Assembly (NCBI GenBank): GCA_003352285.1
Contig: QQVN01000003.1
Coordinates: forward strand, 516,490-580,489
Source: Thermoproteota archaeon
GTDB taxonomy: Archaea > Thermoproteota > Nitrososphaeria > Nitrososphaerales > Nitrosopumilaceae
DNA: 64,000 nucleotides
Direction: 5' to 3'
The notes under the pieces were generated by a model that saw nothing but the letters and a program-made list of their open reading frames with translations, searched no databases and had not been told where the DNA came from. Below, one piece after another: positions 49,516 through 58,952 of this stretch (positions are counted from its first letter, which is position 1; every line of letters starts with the position of its first letter). The position numbers were made by a program, and so were the translations under genes.

Positions 49516-51029
49516 AGAAAATCATCTAAATTATTTTTGAGTCCGCTTTTTTCCTTTTCTAGTGCTTTGGTCATCTTATCACCCATGTTCTTTGCAGCAT
49601 TGATCTTTCTCTTGCCAATCCAGTAGTAGGTCTCATCAATGGTGTCCTTTGCAATCAGTACAATTAGCTTTCCTGTATCACGTCTGCCAGTTCTTCCTCT
49701 TCTCTGAACATAACGAATTGAGCTAGGAACATTATCATAAAATACAACAAGATTTACTTCAGATATATCCAATCCTTCTTCTCCCACACGAGTAGCAATC
49801 AAAACTTTGTAGAGACCGTCTCGGAATTTTTGCACTGTCTCAATCTGCTTTTTTTGTTTTAGACCAGTTTCACCTGCCTTTCCTATAAGAAAACCACACT
49901 CAATTCCCATCTCAGTTAATTTTTTGTGAATCACATCAACAGAGTCCCTGTAACTTGTAAAGACTAGTACTTTGCCTGGGGAGTTTTGAATTATCTCTTT
50001 TAGTTTTATCATTTTGCTGTGCTCTATTCCATCTTTTTGTGCTGCTTTTGCTAGATGTATGGCGCGTGTAAAGTTTGGATCAACCTCAAAGAGTTCCTTG
50101 ACACCAACTCCTTTCTTTTTTTGTGTTCTTTCACAGAATCGTAAAAACGAAGTCACTCCATGTGCTTCAAAAATATTTAGAGCATATGTGATTCGGATTG
50201 CAGTAAAGAGTGGCTTTGCTGATCTTCTGTTTTGATTCAACACAAATTGACGAATTCGAAGTAATGCAGAGAGTGATTTTTGATCAGAGATGTTTATTCC
50301 ATTTTTCTTTAGTTCTTGATATCTTTGATCAAGGGCCAGATTCAAGAGAGTTTGGATTGCTTTCATTTGAGGCGGCAAATCAACATTAATCCATTCGGTG
50401 TTAGTCTGCTGTACATAAGGGGCAACATCAGGACTGTCCTCACTTCGTTGCGCGACACTTTGAATTCTTAGTGTCTTCATTATCTGAGTTGCTTTTTCTT
50501 TTTCACTAGGTAAAGTGGCAGTCATTCCTACAATTCTAGCACTAGTGTGAATGATTCTCTCTGCAATGCCAGAATATGCATAATCACCTATTGTGCGATG
50601 TGCCTCATCAAAGATAACGAGGCTAAATTGTGAGGGAGAGACAATATCCCTATCCAAATCGTTTTTTGCAATCTCCGGTGTAGCGCAAACCACGCTATTA
50701 TTCCAGTTTTTTTGACGCTTAGAAATTGGATCCTCACCAGTAACTATAGAGACATCATCAATTGTGAGATTTTGTTTTAGAAATTCATAATGTTGGTTCA
50801 CTAGAACTCTGGTTGGCGCCAAAAATAAAACGCCGCCAGTTCCTTTTGCTAAAAATTCAGCTATAATTTGCAGTGCAACTGCGGTTTTTCCCAAACCAGT
50901 TGGCAAAACAATAATGCAATTTTCATTTATTGCCTGAGCAGCTAGATTTACCTGATAATCTCTTTTTTCAATAGAGTTTTTTGTAATGTATTTTTTGTCA
51001 ATGTACTCTAAGGTAGCCATACTCATCAA
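49512..51029 (-). CDS. Hef/Mph1-like superfamily 2 helicase (no nuclease domain)
   Basis: Motif [16 protein letters not shown] (~41-55), Ia APTRVLV, motif [11 protein letters not shown] (~136), motif III MTATLPS, and motif [13 protein letters not shown] near 440. The insert between the helicase lobes (~205-330) is of Hef/FANCM type. At 505 aa it ends soon after motif VI and lacks the C-terminal ERCC4 nuclease of euryarchaeal Hef. Expected to remodel stalled forks. Start may be the second Met. Confidence 0.9.
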   Translation of the reverse strand: MMSMATLEYIDKKYITKNSIEKRDYQVNLAAQAINENCIIVLPTGLGKTAVALQIIAEFLAKGTGGVLFLAPTRVLVNQHYEFLKQNLTIDDVSIVTGEDPISKRQKNWNNSVVCATPEIAKNDLDRDIVSPSQFSLVIFDEAHRTIGDYAYSGIAERIIHTSARIVGMTATLPSEKEKATQIMKTLRIQSVAQRSEDSPDVAPYVQQTNTEWINVDLPPQMKAIQTLLNLALDQRYQELKKNGINISDQKSLSALLRIRQFVLNQNRRSAKPLFTAIRITYALNIFEAHGVTSFLRFCERTQKKKGVGVKELFEVDPNFTRAIHLAKAAQKDGIEHSKMIKLKEIIQNSPGKVLVFTSYRDSVDVIHKKLTEMGIECGFLIGKAGETGLKQKKQIETVQKFRDGLYKVLIATRVGEEGLDISEVNLVVFYDNVPSSIRYVQRRGRTGRRDTGKLIVLIAKDTIDETYYWIGKRKINAAKNMGDKMTKALEKEKSGLKNNLDDFL

Positions 51030-51124
51030 AATTACTGAATTTACTTATCGTTTTTAGGTTTCGTGTAGTTCTTTGATATGTGTTAGTCAAATATCCATAT
51101 ATGGTAGCAAAATAGAATTTTACT

Positions 51125-51661
51125 GTGAGTGAAAAGTTCGAAAGGCCAAACTGGGATGAATATTTTATGCTCCAGGCAGAACTTGCAAAATTAAGATCAA
51201 ATTGCATGACCAGACATGTCGGTGCTGTAATTGTTAGAAACAATCGCCAGCTAGCTACAGGATACAACGGAACGCCACCAGGAATCAAAAATTGCTTTGA
51301 GGGAGGATGCAAGCGTTGTGAGCTAAGAATGCAGGGAAAATTAGAATCTGGTGCTTCATTGGATAGATGTCTGTGCAATCATGCAGAAGCAAATGCAATA
51401 ATGCATTGTGCCATTTTAGGAATAGAAGCAGGAATTGAGGGCGCTATACTATACACTACATTTGTTCCGTGCTTAGAATGCACAAAGATGGCAATCACTA
51501 TTGGAATTAAAAAATTTGTTTGCCTTGATTCGTATCCTGAAACAGATTATGACCTTCTCAAGGAGGCAGGTGTTGAGATAGTTGAGATTAACAAAGAAAA
51601 GATCCAATATTGGGCACAAAAGTTGTTTGAAGGCTATGATGTCAAAGTGGTCCCAAAATGA
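51125..51661 (+). CDS. Deoxycytidylate deaminase (ComEB/dCMP deaminase family)
   Basis: Zinc-dependent deaminase: HAEANAI (~103-109) and PCLECTK (~131-137) form the catalytic zinc site, with an extra Cys-rich insert (CFEGGCKRCELRMQ) common in dCMP deaminases. It makes dUMP for dTMP synthesis. GTG start at 51125 follows a CCATATATGG palindrome/TATA element (~51091-51100) by ~28 bp. PolB follows after 9 bp, so nucleotide supply and replication genes sit together. Confidence 0.93.
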   Translation: MSEKFERPNWDEYFMLQAELAKLRSNCMTRHVGAVIVRNNRQLATGYNGTPPGIKNCFEGGCKRCELRMQGKLESGASLDRCLCNHAEANAIMHCAILGIEAGIEGAILYTTFVPCLECTKMAITIGIKKFVCLDSYPETDYDLLKEAGVEIVEINKEKIQYWAQKLFEGYDVKVVPK

Positions 51662-51670
51662 GGTGAGTGA

Positions 51671-54226
51671 TTGCAAAGTCAAACCACCGAAGTCCAAAAT
51701 GAGATTAGAAACCTTCCGCCTTCATTGTTGATTTCAGCATCATATGATAATCAAAAAAAATCAGCAGTGCTAAAATTTTACGAGCCTACATCACAAAAAA
51801 TTATCCTATGGTCTGACGAGATAGGACACAAGCCATACTGCTTCTCAAAACTAAATCCAGAAGAGCTTGATTTTTTACAAGAAAGAGATGATGTACTAAA
51901 AATTGAACCAGTAAAGAGATTAGATCTACTACGGGATGAAGAGGTCACATTATCAAAAATCATAACAGCAGACCCTTTGGCAATTGGAGGAACTCAAAGT
52001 GACAAAAGCATTAGAAATCTGATTGAGACTTGGGAGTCAGACATCAAGTACTATGAGAATTACCTGTATGATAGAAGATTAATCATTGGAAAGTTTTACG
52101 AGATAGTTGAGGGCAAGATTCAACCACATGATGTTGAGATTCCAGATGATGTCAAGCTTGCACTAAAGAGCCTGCTCTGGGACAAGTTACAAAATGACAG
52201 CATGGTAGATACAAAACAATTTGAAGAGTACATTACCGAATGGGCAAACTTGCTAAACCAACCAATACCAATAATGAAGAGACTAAGCTTTGATATCGAA
52301 GTAGAAGTTGAGATTGGACGCATTCCTGATCCAAAGATTGCAGAAAAAAAAGTCACAGCAATTGGATTCAATGGAACAGATGAGTTCAAACAAATTTTTG
52401 TTTTAAGAGATCCAAACACCGAAGAAGGAAAAAATGATCTAGATGAAGATGTCAAAATAATATTTTTTGATGATGAAAAAGAGATGATAGAGGCAGCATT
52501 CAAACTGATTCAAGAGTTTCCTTTTGTTGTAACGTATAACGGAGATGACTTTGATATGCCATATCTTTACAACAGGGCAGAAAGACTGGGAATCAAAAAT
52601 TCTGATAATCCACTATACATGATGCGAGATTCTGCAACTCTAAAGCACGGAGTGCACATTGACCTATACAGGACTCTCTCAAATCGTTCATTTCAGATTT
52701 ATGCATTTAGCAACAAGTATACTGATTTTTCACTAAATAGCGTCTCAAAGGCGTTACTTGGTGAAGAAAAGATCGATTATGGGGTGGATTTAGACAAGCT
52801 CACCATGTATCAGCTGGCAAACTATTGCTTTAATGATGCAAGACTCACCTACAAGCTGACCAGTTTTAACAATGATATTCTAATGAAGTTACTAGTCGTA
52901 ATTTCACGAATAGGTAGAATGCCAATTGATGATATTGCAAGAATGGGCGTATCACAATGGATTCGCAGTCTCCTATACTATGAGCACAGGCAAAGAGGCG
53001 CATTAATTCCAAAACGAGAAGAATTAGAGAGAAGGTCTTCTGGAGTGGTAAATGATGCAGTAATCAAGGATAAAAAATATCGGGGAGGCCTAGTTGTTGA
53101 ACCAATTGAAGGAATTCACTTTGATGTAACTGTGATGGACTTTGCTAGTCTGTATCCAAGCATCATCAAAGTTCGTAACATATCTTATGAAACGGTAAGA
53201 TGCCCACACGAGGAGTGCAAAAAAAATACAATACCAGATACAAATCACTGGGCTTGTACAAAAAAGAACGGGATGACTGCCCTAGTCATTGGCTCCCTGA
53301 GAGACCTTAGAGTAAATTACTACAAGAGTTTATCAAAACAGGAAAACCTAACAGAAGATCAAAGACAACAGTACACAGTTGTCAGTCAAGCACTCAAAGT
53401 TATCTTAAATGCAAGCTATGGTGTAATGGGTGCAGAGATATTTCCATTGTATTTTCTGCCAGCAGCAGAGGCAACTACTGCAATTGGAAGATACATCATT
53501 TTACAAACAATCAAGCGATGTGAAGAGACAGGAATCAAAGTTCTCTATGGTGATACCGATTCATTGTTTATAAAAAATCCAACTCGAGAGCAAATTCAAA
53601 AAGTTATTGAAAGAGCAAAAAAAGAACACGGGGTAGAGCTCGAAGTCGACAAGGAATACAGATATGTCGTTCTAAGCAGTAGAAAGAAAAATTATCTTGG
53701 AGTAACAAAATCAGGAAAAGTAGACGTCAAGGGATTAACTGGAAAAAAATCCCACACGCCGCCATTTATCAGGACTTTATTCTATGAGCTACTAGAGATA
53801 CTATCCAAAGTAAAAAGTATCGAAGAGTTTAACAAAGCAAAATCACAAATCAGTAACAAAATTGCGGAATATGGAAAAAAGGTAGAAGCAAAAGAGATTC
53901 CACTAAACGAACTGGCATTTAATGTAATGATTAGCAAAGCACCATCAGAATATGTAAAGACAGTGCCTCAGCACATTCGTGCAGCAAAATTACTAGAATC
54001 AATCAGGGAGATAAAGAAAGGAGACATCATATCCTATGTTAAAATACTCAACAAGCCAGGAGTAAAACCGGTAGAATTGGCAAGACAAGATGAAGTGGAT
54101 TCAAAAAAATACATGGAGTTTTTGGAGAGCACTCTGGACCAAATTACTTCATCAATGGGACTAGACTTTGATACAATCCTAGGCAAGCCAAAGCAGACTG
54201 GCCTTGATCAATTTTTCTGGAATTAG
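51671..54226 (+). CDS. polB: Family B DNA polymerase
   Basis: 851-aa replicative polymerase. Exonuclease motifs: ExoI SFDIEVEVE (~205), ExoII YNGDDFDMPYL (~290), ExoIII YCFNDARLTY (~385). Polymerase motifs: A DFASLYPSII (~492), B VILNASYGVMG (~580), C YGDTDSLF (~627), and KKNYLGV (~675). A C-terminal DQFFWN may be a PIP box-like tail (QTGLDQFFW) for PCNA. TTG start at 51671 is the first in-frame. All catalytic Asp residues are intact. Confidence 0.96.
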   Translation: MQSQTTEVQNEIRNLPPSLLISASYDNQKKSAVLKFYEPTSQKIILWSDEIGHKPYCFSKLNPEELDFLQERDDVLKIEPVKRLDLLRDEEVTLSKIITADPLAIGGTQSDKSIRNLIETWESDIKYYENYLYDRRLIIGKFYEIVEGKIQPHDVEIPDDVKLALKSLLWDKLQNDSMVDTKQFEEYITEWANLLNQPIPIMKRLSFDIEVEVEIGRIPDPKIAEKKVTAIGFNGTDEFKQIFVLRDPNTEEGKNDLDEDVKIIFFDDEKEMIEAAFKLIQEFPFVVTYNGDDFDMPYLYNRAERLGIKNSDNPLYMMRDSATLKHGVHIDLYRTLSNRSFQIYAFSNKYTDFSLNSVSKALLGEEKIDYGVDLDKLTMYQLANYCFNDARLTYKLTSFNNDILMKLLVVISRIGRMPIDDIARMGVSQWIRSLLYYEHRQRGALIPKREELERRSSGVVNDAVIKDKKYRGGLVVEPIEGIHFDVTVMDFASLYPSIIKVRNISYETVRCPHEECKKNTIPDTNHWACTKKNGMTALVIGSLRDLRVNYYKSLSKQENLTEDQRQQYTVVSQALKVILNASYGVMGAEIFPLYFLPAAEATTAIGRYIILQTIKRCEETGIKVLYGDTDSLFIKNPTREQIQKVIERAKKEHGVELEVDKEYRYVVLSSRKKNYLGVTKSGKVDVKGLTGKKSHTPPFIRTLFYELLEILSKVKSIEEFNKAKSQISNKIAEYGKKVEAKEIPLNELAFNVMISKAPSEYVKTVPQHIRAAKLLESIREIKKGDIISYVKILNKPGVKPVELARQDEVDSKKYMEFLESTLDQITSSMGLDFDTILGKPKQTGLDQFFWN

Positions 54227-54235
54227 TGACAAAAT

Positions 54236-54517
54236 GTGTTCCTAGATGATTTTTCACTAACAATTATTGTGATTGCCGCAGGAGTACTGATTTTATCTGG
54301 ATGGGTAGAGCAGATAATTCGAGGTTACAGAACTAAAAGCCTCAAAGATGTATCGCCATATCTAATGATACTAATTGCAATAGGAGCACTATTGTGGTTA
54401 ATTTATGGAATTGAGATTTTAGATCCCTATATTGTTGGCACAAATATTGCAGCTATAATTCTAATGATAATCATATTTGGATTAAAGAGAAGATACGATA
54501 GAAAAAAAGCATTGTGA
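54236..54517 (+). CDS. SemiSWEET/PQ-loop-like membrane protein
   Basis: Three helices in 93 aa (~9-25, ~42-60, ~66-86), matching the 3-TM SemiSWEET unit. GWVEQIIRGYRTKSLKDVSP fits the loop after helix 1 (QxxR-x-KS-x-DVS), and WLIYGIEI fits helix 2/3. Dimeric sugar transporter in bacteria; substrate here unknown. GTG at 54236, 9 bp after polB. Confidence 0.82.
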   Translation: MFLDDFSLTIIVIAAGVLILSGWVEQIIRGYRTKSLKDVSPYLMILIAIGALLWLIYGIEILDPYIVGTNIAAIILMIIIFGLKRRYDRKKAL

Positions 54518-54559
54518 AATATTAAATACAAGAATTCGATTGAGGTTTCAGGATAAAGA

Positions 54560-55216
54560 TTGTTTGTAATAAATTGCAAAAATTATGAAGAGATAGCTGG
54601 AGAAAATATTGTAAAGTTTGTCAAGATTTGTGAAAATATAGCCAAAAAACATAAAATAAAAATTGCAATTGCTCCACCTCAACATCTATTAGGAAAAATT
54701 GCCAGCAGTAAGGTTACAATTCTTGCACAGCATGTTGATAATACAAAGGTTGGAAGCACTACGGGTTTTGTAATTCCAGAGCTGATAAAAAAATCCAAAG
54801 TCAATGGTTCAATTATTAATCACAGTGAGCATAGAATCCCTAGCAAAGATATAGCAGAGCTTGTCAAACGATTAAGAGAATTAAAATTAATTTCCATAGT
54901 TTGCGTAAAGGATGTTGCTGAAGTAAAAAAATATGCAAAGCTAAATCCAGATTACATTGCAATAGAGCCGCCTGAATTAATCGGTTCAGGAAAGGCAGTA
55001 TCAACAGAAAAGCCAGAGCTTATCACCCAGGCAGCAAAAGCAGTGCATTCTGCAAAAAACAATACGAAACTTTTGTGCGGTGCCGGAATTGTTTCTGGCA
55101 AAGATGTCTCCAAAGCAATTGAGCTTGGATCTAAGGGAATTTTGGTGGCAAGTGGAATCATCAAGGCAAAAAACTGGAATAATATAATAGATGACTTTGC
55201 AAGGGCAATGCTTTAA
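54560..55216 (+). CDS. tpiA: Triosephosphate isomerase, archaeal type
   Basis: Short archaeal TIM (218 aa). Substrate Asn/Lys in VINCKNYEE (residues 3-11), catalytic His in IINHSEHRI (~90-98), catalytic Glu in IAIEPPELIGSG (~133-144) and phosphate loops CGAGI and VASGII. TTG start at 54560. It interconverts GAP and DHAP and precedes ppdK, grouping gluconeogenic genes. Confidence 0.96.
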   Translation: MFVINCKNYEEIAGENIVKFVKICENIAKKHKIKIAIAPPQHLLGKIASSKVTILAQHVDNTKVGSTTGFVIPELIKKSKVNGSIINHSEHRIPSKDIAELVKRLRELKLISIVCVKDVAEVKKYAKLNPDYIAIEPPELIGSGKAVSTEKPELITQAAKAVHSAKNNTKLLCGAGIVSGKDVSKAIELGSKGILVASGIIKAKNWNNIIDDFARAML

Positions 55217-55232
55217 AACCCCCTAAAATTCA

Positions 55233-57959
55233 GTGGATTACCAAGGAAAAATGAAAGCAGTATACTCTTTTGATGAAGGAAACGGCAAAGACCGCAAACT
55301 TTTGGGAGGAAAAGGAGCAGGACTTTGCGAAATGACGCGACTAAAACTTCCAGTTCCTCCAGGCTTTGTAATTACAACCGAAGTCTGCAAAAAATACTAT
55401 CAAAATGACAAAAAATTACCAAATGAGGTCATCTCACAAGTAAAAAAGAACATTGCAAAGATGGAAAAAAAGACTGGAAAAAAGTGGAATTCAAAGGACA
55501 ATCCGCTGCTAGTATCTGTTCGTTCTGGTGCTGCAATATCCATGCCAGGAATGATGGATACAATTTTGAATTTAGGAATTAATGATATTACAGTTAATGG
55601 ATTAGCACAAAAAAGCAACAATCCAAGATTTGCCTGGGATTCATATCGTAGATTTGTTCAATTATTTGGCAAAGTAGTATTTGGAGTCAATGACAAATTG
55701 TTTGACCAAGTGCTAGAGGATGCAAAAAAGAATCAAGCAGTTCAATCAGATAGTGCATTAAATGAAAAATCACTAAAGGCAGTTGTTGCAGAGTATAAAA
55801 AAATCTGTGAGAAACAAACTGGAAAACCATTCCCGACTGATCCTTATGAGCAATTAACCCTAGCAATCAAAGCAGTCTTTAACAGTTGGATGGGAGAACG
55901 TGCAATAGTTTATCGTGAAAAATATAACATTACAAAAGATATTGCAGATGGAACTGCAGTAAATGTTGTATCAATGGCATTTGGCAACATGGGCAATGAT
56001 AGTGCTACAGGAGTTGTGTTTACTAGAAACCCCGGTGATGGTTCAAGACAAATCTTTGGAGAGTACCTAGTCAATGCACAAGGTGAAGACGTAGTTGCCG
56101 GAATTAGAACTCCAAAACCAGTTGATGCAATGCAGCAAGAGATGCCAAAATCATACAAACAATTGTATGACACATGCCAGAAATTAGAAAAACACTACAA
56201 AGAGCCTCAAGATATTGAATTCACAATTGAGCAAGGAAAATTCTTTTTACTACAAACCCGTTCTGCAAAGATGAATGCAGCTGGAATGGTAAAAACTTCA
56301 GTTGCAATGGTAAAAGAAAAACTAATCAACAAAGAGCGAGCATTATTACGATTACAAGCAGAACAGCTAGAACAGCTATTACACAGAACAATTGATCAAA
56401 ACAGCGTTAAAGGTCATACTCAAATTACAAAAGGAATTGCAGCGTCCCCTGGCGCAGCAAGTGGGGTAGCAGTATTTGATGTAAAAAGAGCAGTTGCGAT
56501 GGGCGATAATGGAGCCAAAGTAATCCTAATCAGAGAGGAGACAAAGCCAGAGGACGTACCTGCGTTTTTCTCATCGGTTGGAATTCTAACCAGTAGAGGA
56601 GGAAAGACATCACACGCAGCAGTTGTTGCTAGAGGCATGGGAAAACCCTGCATAGTTGGCTGTGCGGAATTAAAGATAGATTATGATGGAAAAAGATGCA
56701 TGGCAGGCGATAAGACCATCATTGAAGGGGATGCAATTACAATTGATGGCAGTACAGGAAATGTATATTCTGGAAATGTACCTACAATAGAGCCAAAAAT
56801 TACTGATGACTTTAGAACAATTCTAAGCTGGGCTCAAAGCATAAAGAAGCTTGGCATCAGAGCAAATGCTGACACACCAGAAGCTGCAAAATTAGCTAGA
56901 GAGTATGGCGCTCAAGGAATTGGACTATGCAGAACAGAGAGAATGTTCAATGGACGTGACAGAATAGGCCTATTTGTAGACATGATTATGGCAGACACTA
57001 TAGAAAAACGAAAACAAGTTTTAGAAAAATTAGGTCAATTACAAAAAAGTGATTTCATTGAAATCCTAAAAGCAATGGAAGGTTATCCAGTAACAATTCG
57101 ATTGCTTGACCCGCCATTACACGAGTTTTTGCCAAATCCAGAAGAGCTTGCAAACAAAGTAAGAAAACTAGAAGAACAAAATGCATCTGATGAGCTTAGA
57201 AGAACAAAGACAATTCTTGAAAGAGCACGTGAGCTTGCAGAGATAAACCCAATGATGGGCCACAGAGGAGTAAGAGTAGGAATTACTTATCCAGAAATTT
57301 ATGAAATGCAGATACGCGCAGTGTTTGAGGCATCAGCAGAGTTGACAAAACAAAAAGTTGATGCAAGACCGCAGATAATGATTCCTCAAGTAAGCAGTAT
57401 TGCTGAATTAAATCAGATTAAGAGAATCTATAATAAAATAAAATTAGAGATGCAAGAAAAACACAAGATAAAATTCAAAATTAATTTTGGAACTATGCTA
57501 GAAGTAGTAAGAGCATGTTTAACTGCTAGCGAATTAGCCGAGACTGCAGAATTCTTTAGTTTTGGAACAAATGATCTTACTCAGGCAACATTTAGCTTTA
57601 GCAGAGAAGATGCAGAAGGAAAGTTCTTGCCAGAATATCTCAATAAGGAATTACTAGAAACAAGTCCATTTCAGTCAATTGATGTCAACGGGGTTGGAAG
57701 CCTAATGAAGATTGGATTAACACAAGGACGAGAAGTCAAGTCGAACATGGAGGTTGGAATTTGTGGAGAACATGGAGGAGATCCGCGCTCAATCAAATTC
57801 TGCCACAAATCAAATCTCAGCTATGTTAGTGCATCACCACATAGAATACCGATTGCCATTGTAGCAGCTGCTCAAGCAGTACTAGAAAACAAAAGCTCAA
57901 AGAAAAAACCTGCTAAAAAGCAAGCCAAAAAGGCAAAGAAGAAAGCCAAAAGACGATAA
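55233..57959 (+). CDS. ppdK: Pyruvate phosphate dikinase with Lys-rich tail
   Basis: Interconverts pyruvate and PEP with ATP. The ATP-binding domain starts KLLGGKGAGLCEMTRLKLPV; the swivelling His is in LTSRGGKTSHAAVVARGMGK (~455); the PEP-binding domain has AQGIGLCRTERMF and the catalytic Cys in NMEVGICGEHGGDPRS near 835. 908 aa is normal, but the last ~25 residues (SSKKKPAKKQAKKAKKK then AKRR) are an unusual basic tail. GTG start at 55233, 16 bp after tpiA. Key for gluconeogenesis from the carbon-fixation cycle. Confidence 0.96.
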   Translation: MDYQGKMKAVYSFDEGNGKDRKLLGGKGAGLCEMTRLKLPVPPGFVITTEVCKKYYQNDKKLPNEVISQVKKNIAKMEKKTGKKWNSKDNPLLVSVRSGAAISMPGMMDTILNLGINDITVNGLAQKSNNPRFAWDSYRRFVQLFGKVVFGVNDKLFDQVLEDAKKNQAVQSDSALNEKSLKAVVAEYKKICEKQTGKPFPTDPYEQLTLAIKAVFNSWMGERAIVYREKYNITKDIADGTAVNVVSMAFGNMGNDSATGVVFTRNPGDGSRQIFGEYLVNAQGEDVVAGIRTPKPVDAMQQEMPKSYKQLYDTCQKLEKHYKEPQDIEFTIEQGKFFLLQTRSAKMNAAGMVKTSVAMVKEKLINKERALLRLQAEQLEQLLHRTIDQNSVKGHTQITKGIAASPGAASGVAVFDVKRAVAMGDNGAKVILIREETKPEDVPAFFSSVGILTSRGGKTSHAAVVARGMGKPCIVGCAELKIDYDGKRCMAGDKTIIEGDAITIDGSTGNVYSGNVPTIEPKITDDFRTILSWAQSIKKLGIRANADTPEAAKLAREYGAQGIGLCRTERMFNGRDRIGLFVDMIMADTIEKRKQVLEKLGQLQKSDFIEILKAMEGYPVTIRLLDPPLHEFLPNPEELANKVRKLEEQNASDELRRTKTILERARELAEINPMMGHRGVRVGITYPEIYEMQIRAVFEASAELTKQKVDARPQIMIPQVSSIAELNQIKRIYNKIKLEMQEKHKIKFKINFGTMLEVVRACLTASELAETAEFFSFGTNDLTQATFSFSREDAEGKFLPEYLNKELLETSPFQSIDVNGVGSLMKIGLTQGREVKSNMEVGICGEHGGDPRSIKFCHKSNLSYVSASPHRIPIAIVAAAQAVLENKSSKKKPAKKQAKKAKKKAKRR

Positions 57960-57998
57960 TCCAATACAATTTAAAACAGATTAAGCAGTTTTCATACC

Positions 57999-58556
57999 AT
58001 GCTGCCAAGAATTGATTCCATTAAACAGATGAGAACAAAATTAGGCATTACACAAAAAAAACTTGCTAGCATGACAGGGGTAAGCACCTCTATGATTAAT
58101 CAGATAGAATCTGGGAGAAGCCAACCAAGTTATGAGACAGCAAAGAAAATCTTTGATAATCTAGCAACACTGGAAGGAAAATCATCATCTCACATTGCAG
58201 GAGATTTTTGTAGTAAGGATATTGTAAAAATCAAACCAAACAATACTTTACATGATGCAATAAAAAAGATGCACAAGTTTTCAATCAGTCAGATTCCTGT
58301 CTTTGAAGGAAACGATCCCGTAGGAGTTGTATCAGAAGATGGAATTATGAAACATTTAGCTGATGTTGGAGAATCAGAACTAAAGCACGCAAAGATTCTA
58401 AACACAATGGATACAGTTCCTCCAATTGTGGATTACAATACACCTGCAAATGTTTTGGTACCTTTGATTCGATACTCAAAATGCATACTGGTATCAAAGA
58501 AATCAAAGATTGTTGGAATAATTACTGCATCTGACACTCTTAAAATGATGGAATAG
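57999..58556 (+). CDS. XRE-type HTH regulator with CBS domain pair
   Basis: Residues ~1-55 form a Cro/XRE HTH (KLGITQKKLASMTGVSTSMI, NQIESGRSQPSYETAKKIF); residues ~68-185 are two CBS motifs (DFCSKDIVKIKPNNTLHDAI; KHAKILNTMDTVPPI; KIVGIITASDTL). CBS pairs sense adenine nucleotides, so this probably links energy state to transcription. It follows ppdK by 39 bp and is convergent with mce. Confidence 0.92.
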   Translation: MLPRIDSIKQMRTKLGITQKKLASMTGVSTSMINQIESGRSQPSYETAKKIFDNLATLEGKSSSHIAGDFCSKDIVKIKPNNTLHDAIKKMHKFSISQIPVFEGNDPVGVVSEDGIMKHLADVGESELKHAKILNTMDTVPPIVDYNTPANVLVPLIRYSKCILVSKKSKIVGIITASDTLKMME

Positions 58557-58952
58557 TTATTTTGGATGAGAGCAGAGCTCTGCTAATACTCCGCTGAGTG
58601 ACTTTGGGTGAATAAAAGTGACTTTTGTTCCAGCAGAACCAGGTCTAATTTTACCTAAGAACTGTATTCCGCATCCTTCCATTCTTGTTACCTCACCTTC
58701 AATATTATCAGTCTCAAGTGCCATGTGATGCAAGCCTTGACCCTTCTTTTCTAGAAATTTCTTAATCGGACTAGTTTCATTTGTCGGCTCCATAAGCTCT
58801 ATTCTTCCATTCTCAAGGTGTATGATTGCAACCTTTACTCCCTCAGTCTCTACTGTCTCAAACTCAACTTCGTTTACTCCTAGTGCTTCCTGATACTGTT
58901 TTGCAGCAGATTCAACATCATTTACTGCAATGGCGATATGATCAATTTTCAT
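58557..58952 (-). CDS. mce: Methylmalonyl-CoA epimerase
   Basis: VOC-fold epimerase of 131 aa. Metal ligands are seen in KIDHIAIAV (His ~4), GLHHMALETDN (His ~74) and SGVLAELCS (Glu ~127). It interconverts (S)- and (R)-methylmalonyl-CoA. It directly abuts the mutase gene (stop 58953/start 58952), the last gene of the meaB-mcmA-mce unit. Confidence 0.95.
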   Translation of the reverse strand: MKIDHIAIAVNDVESAAKQYQEALGVNEVEFETVETEGVKVAIIHLENGRIELMEPTNETSPIKKFLEKKGQGLHHMALETDNIEGEVTRMEGCGIQFLGKIRPGSAGTKVTFIHPKSLSGVLAELCSHPK

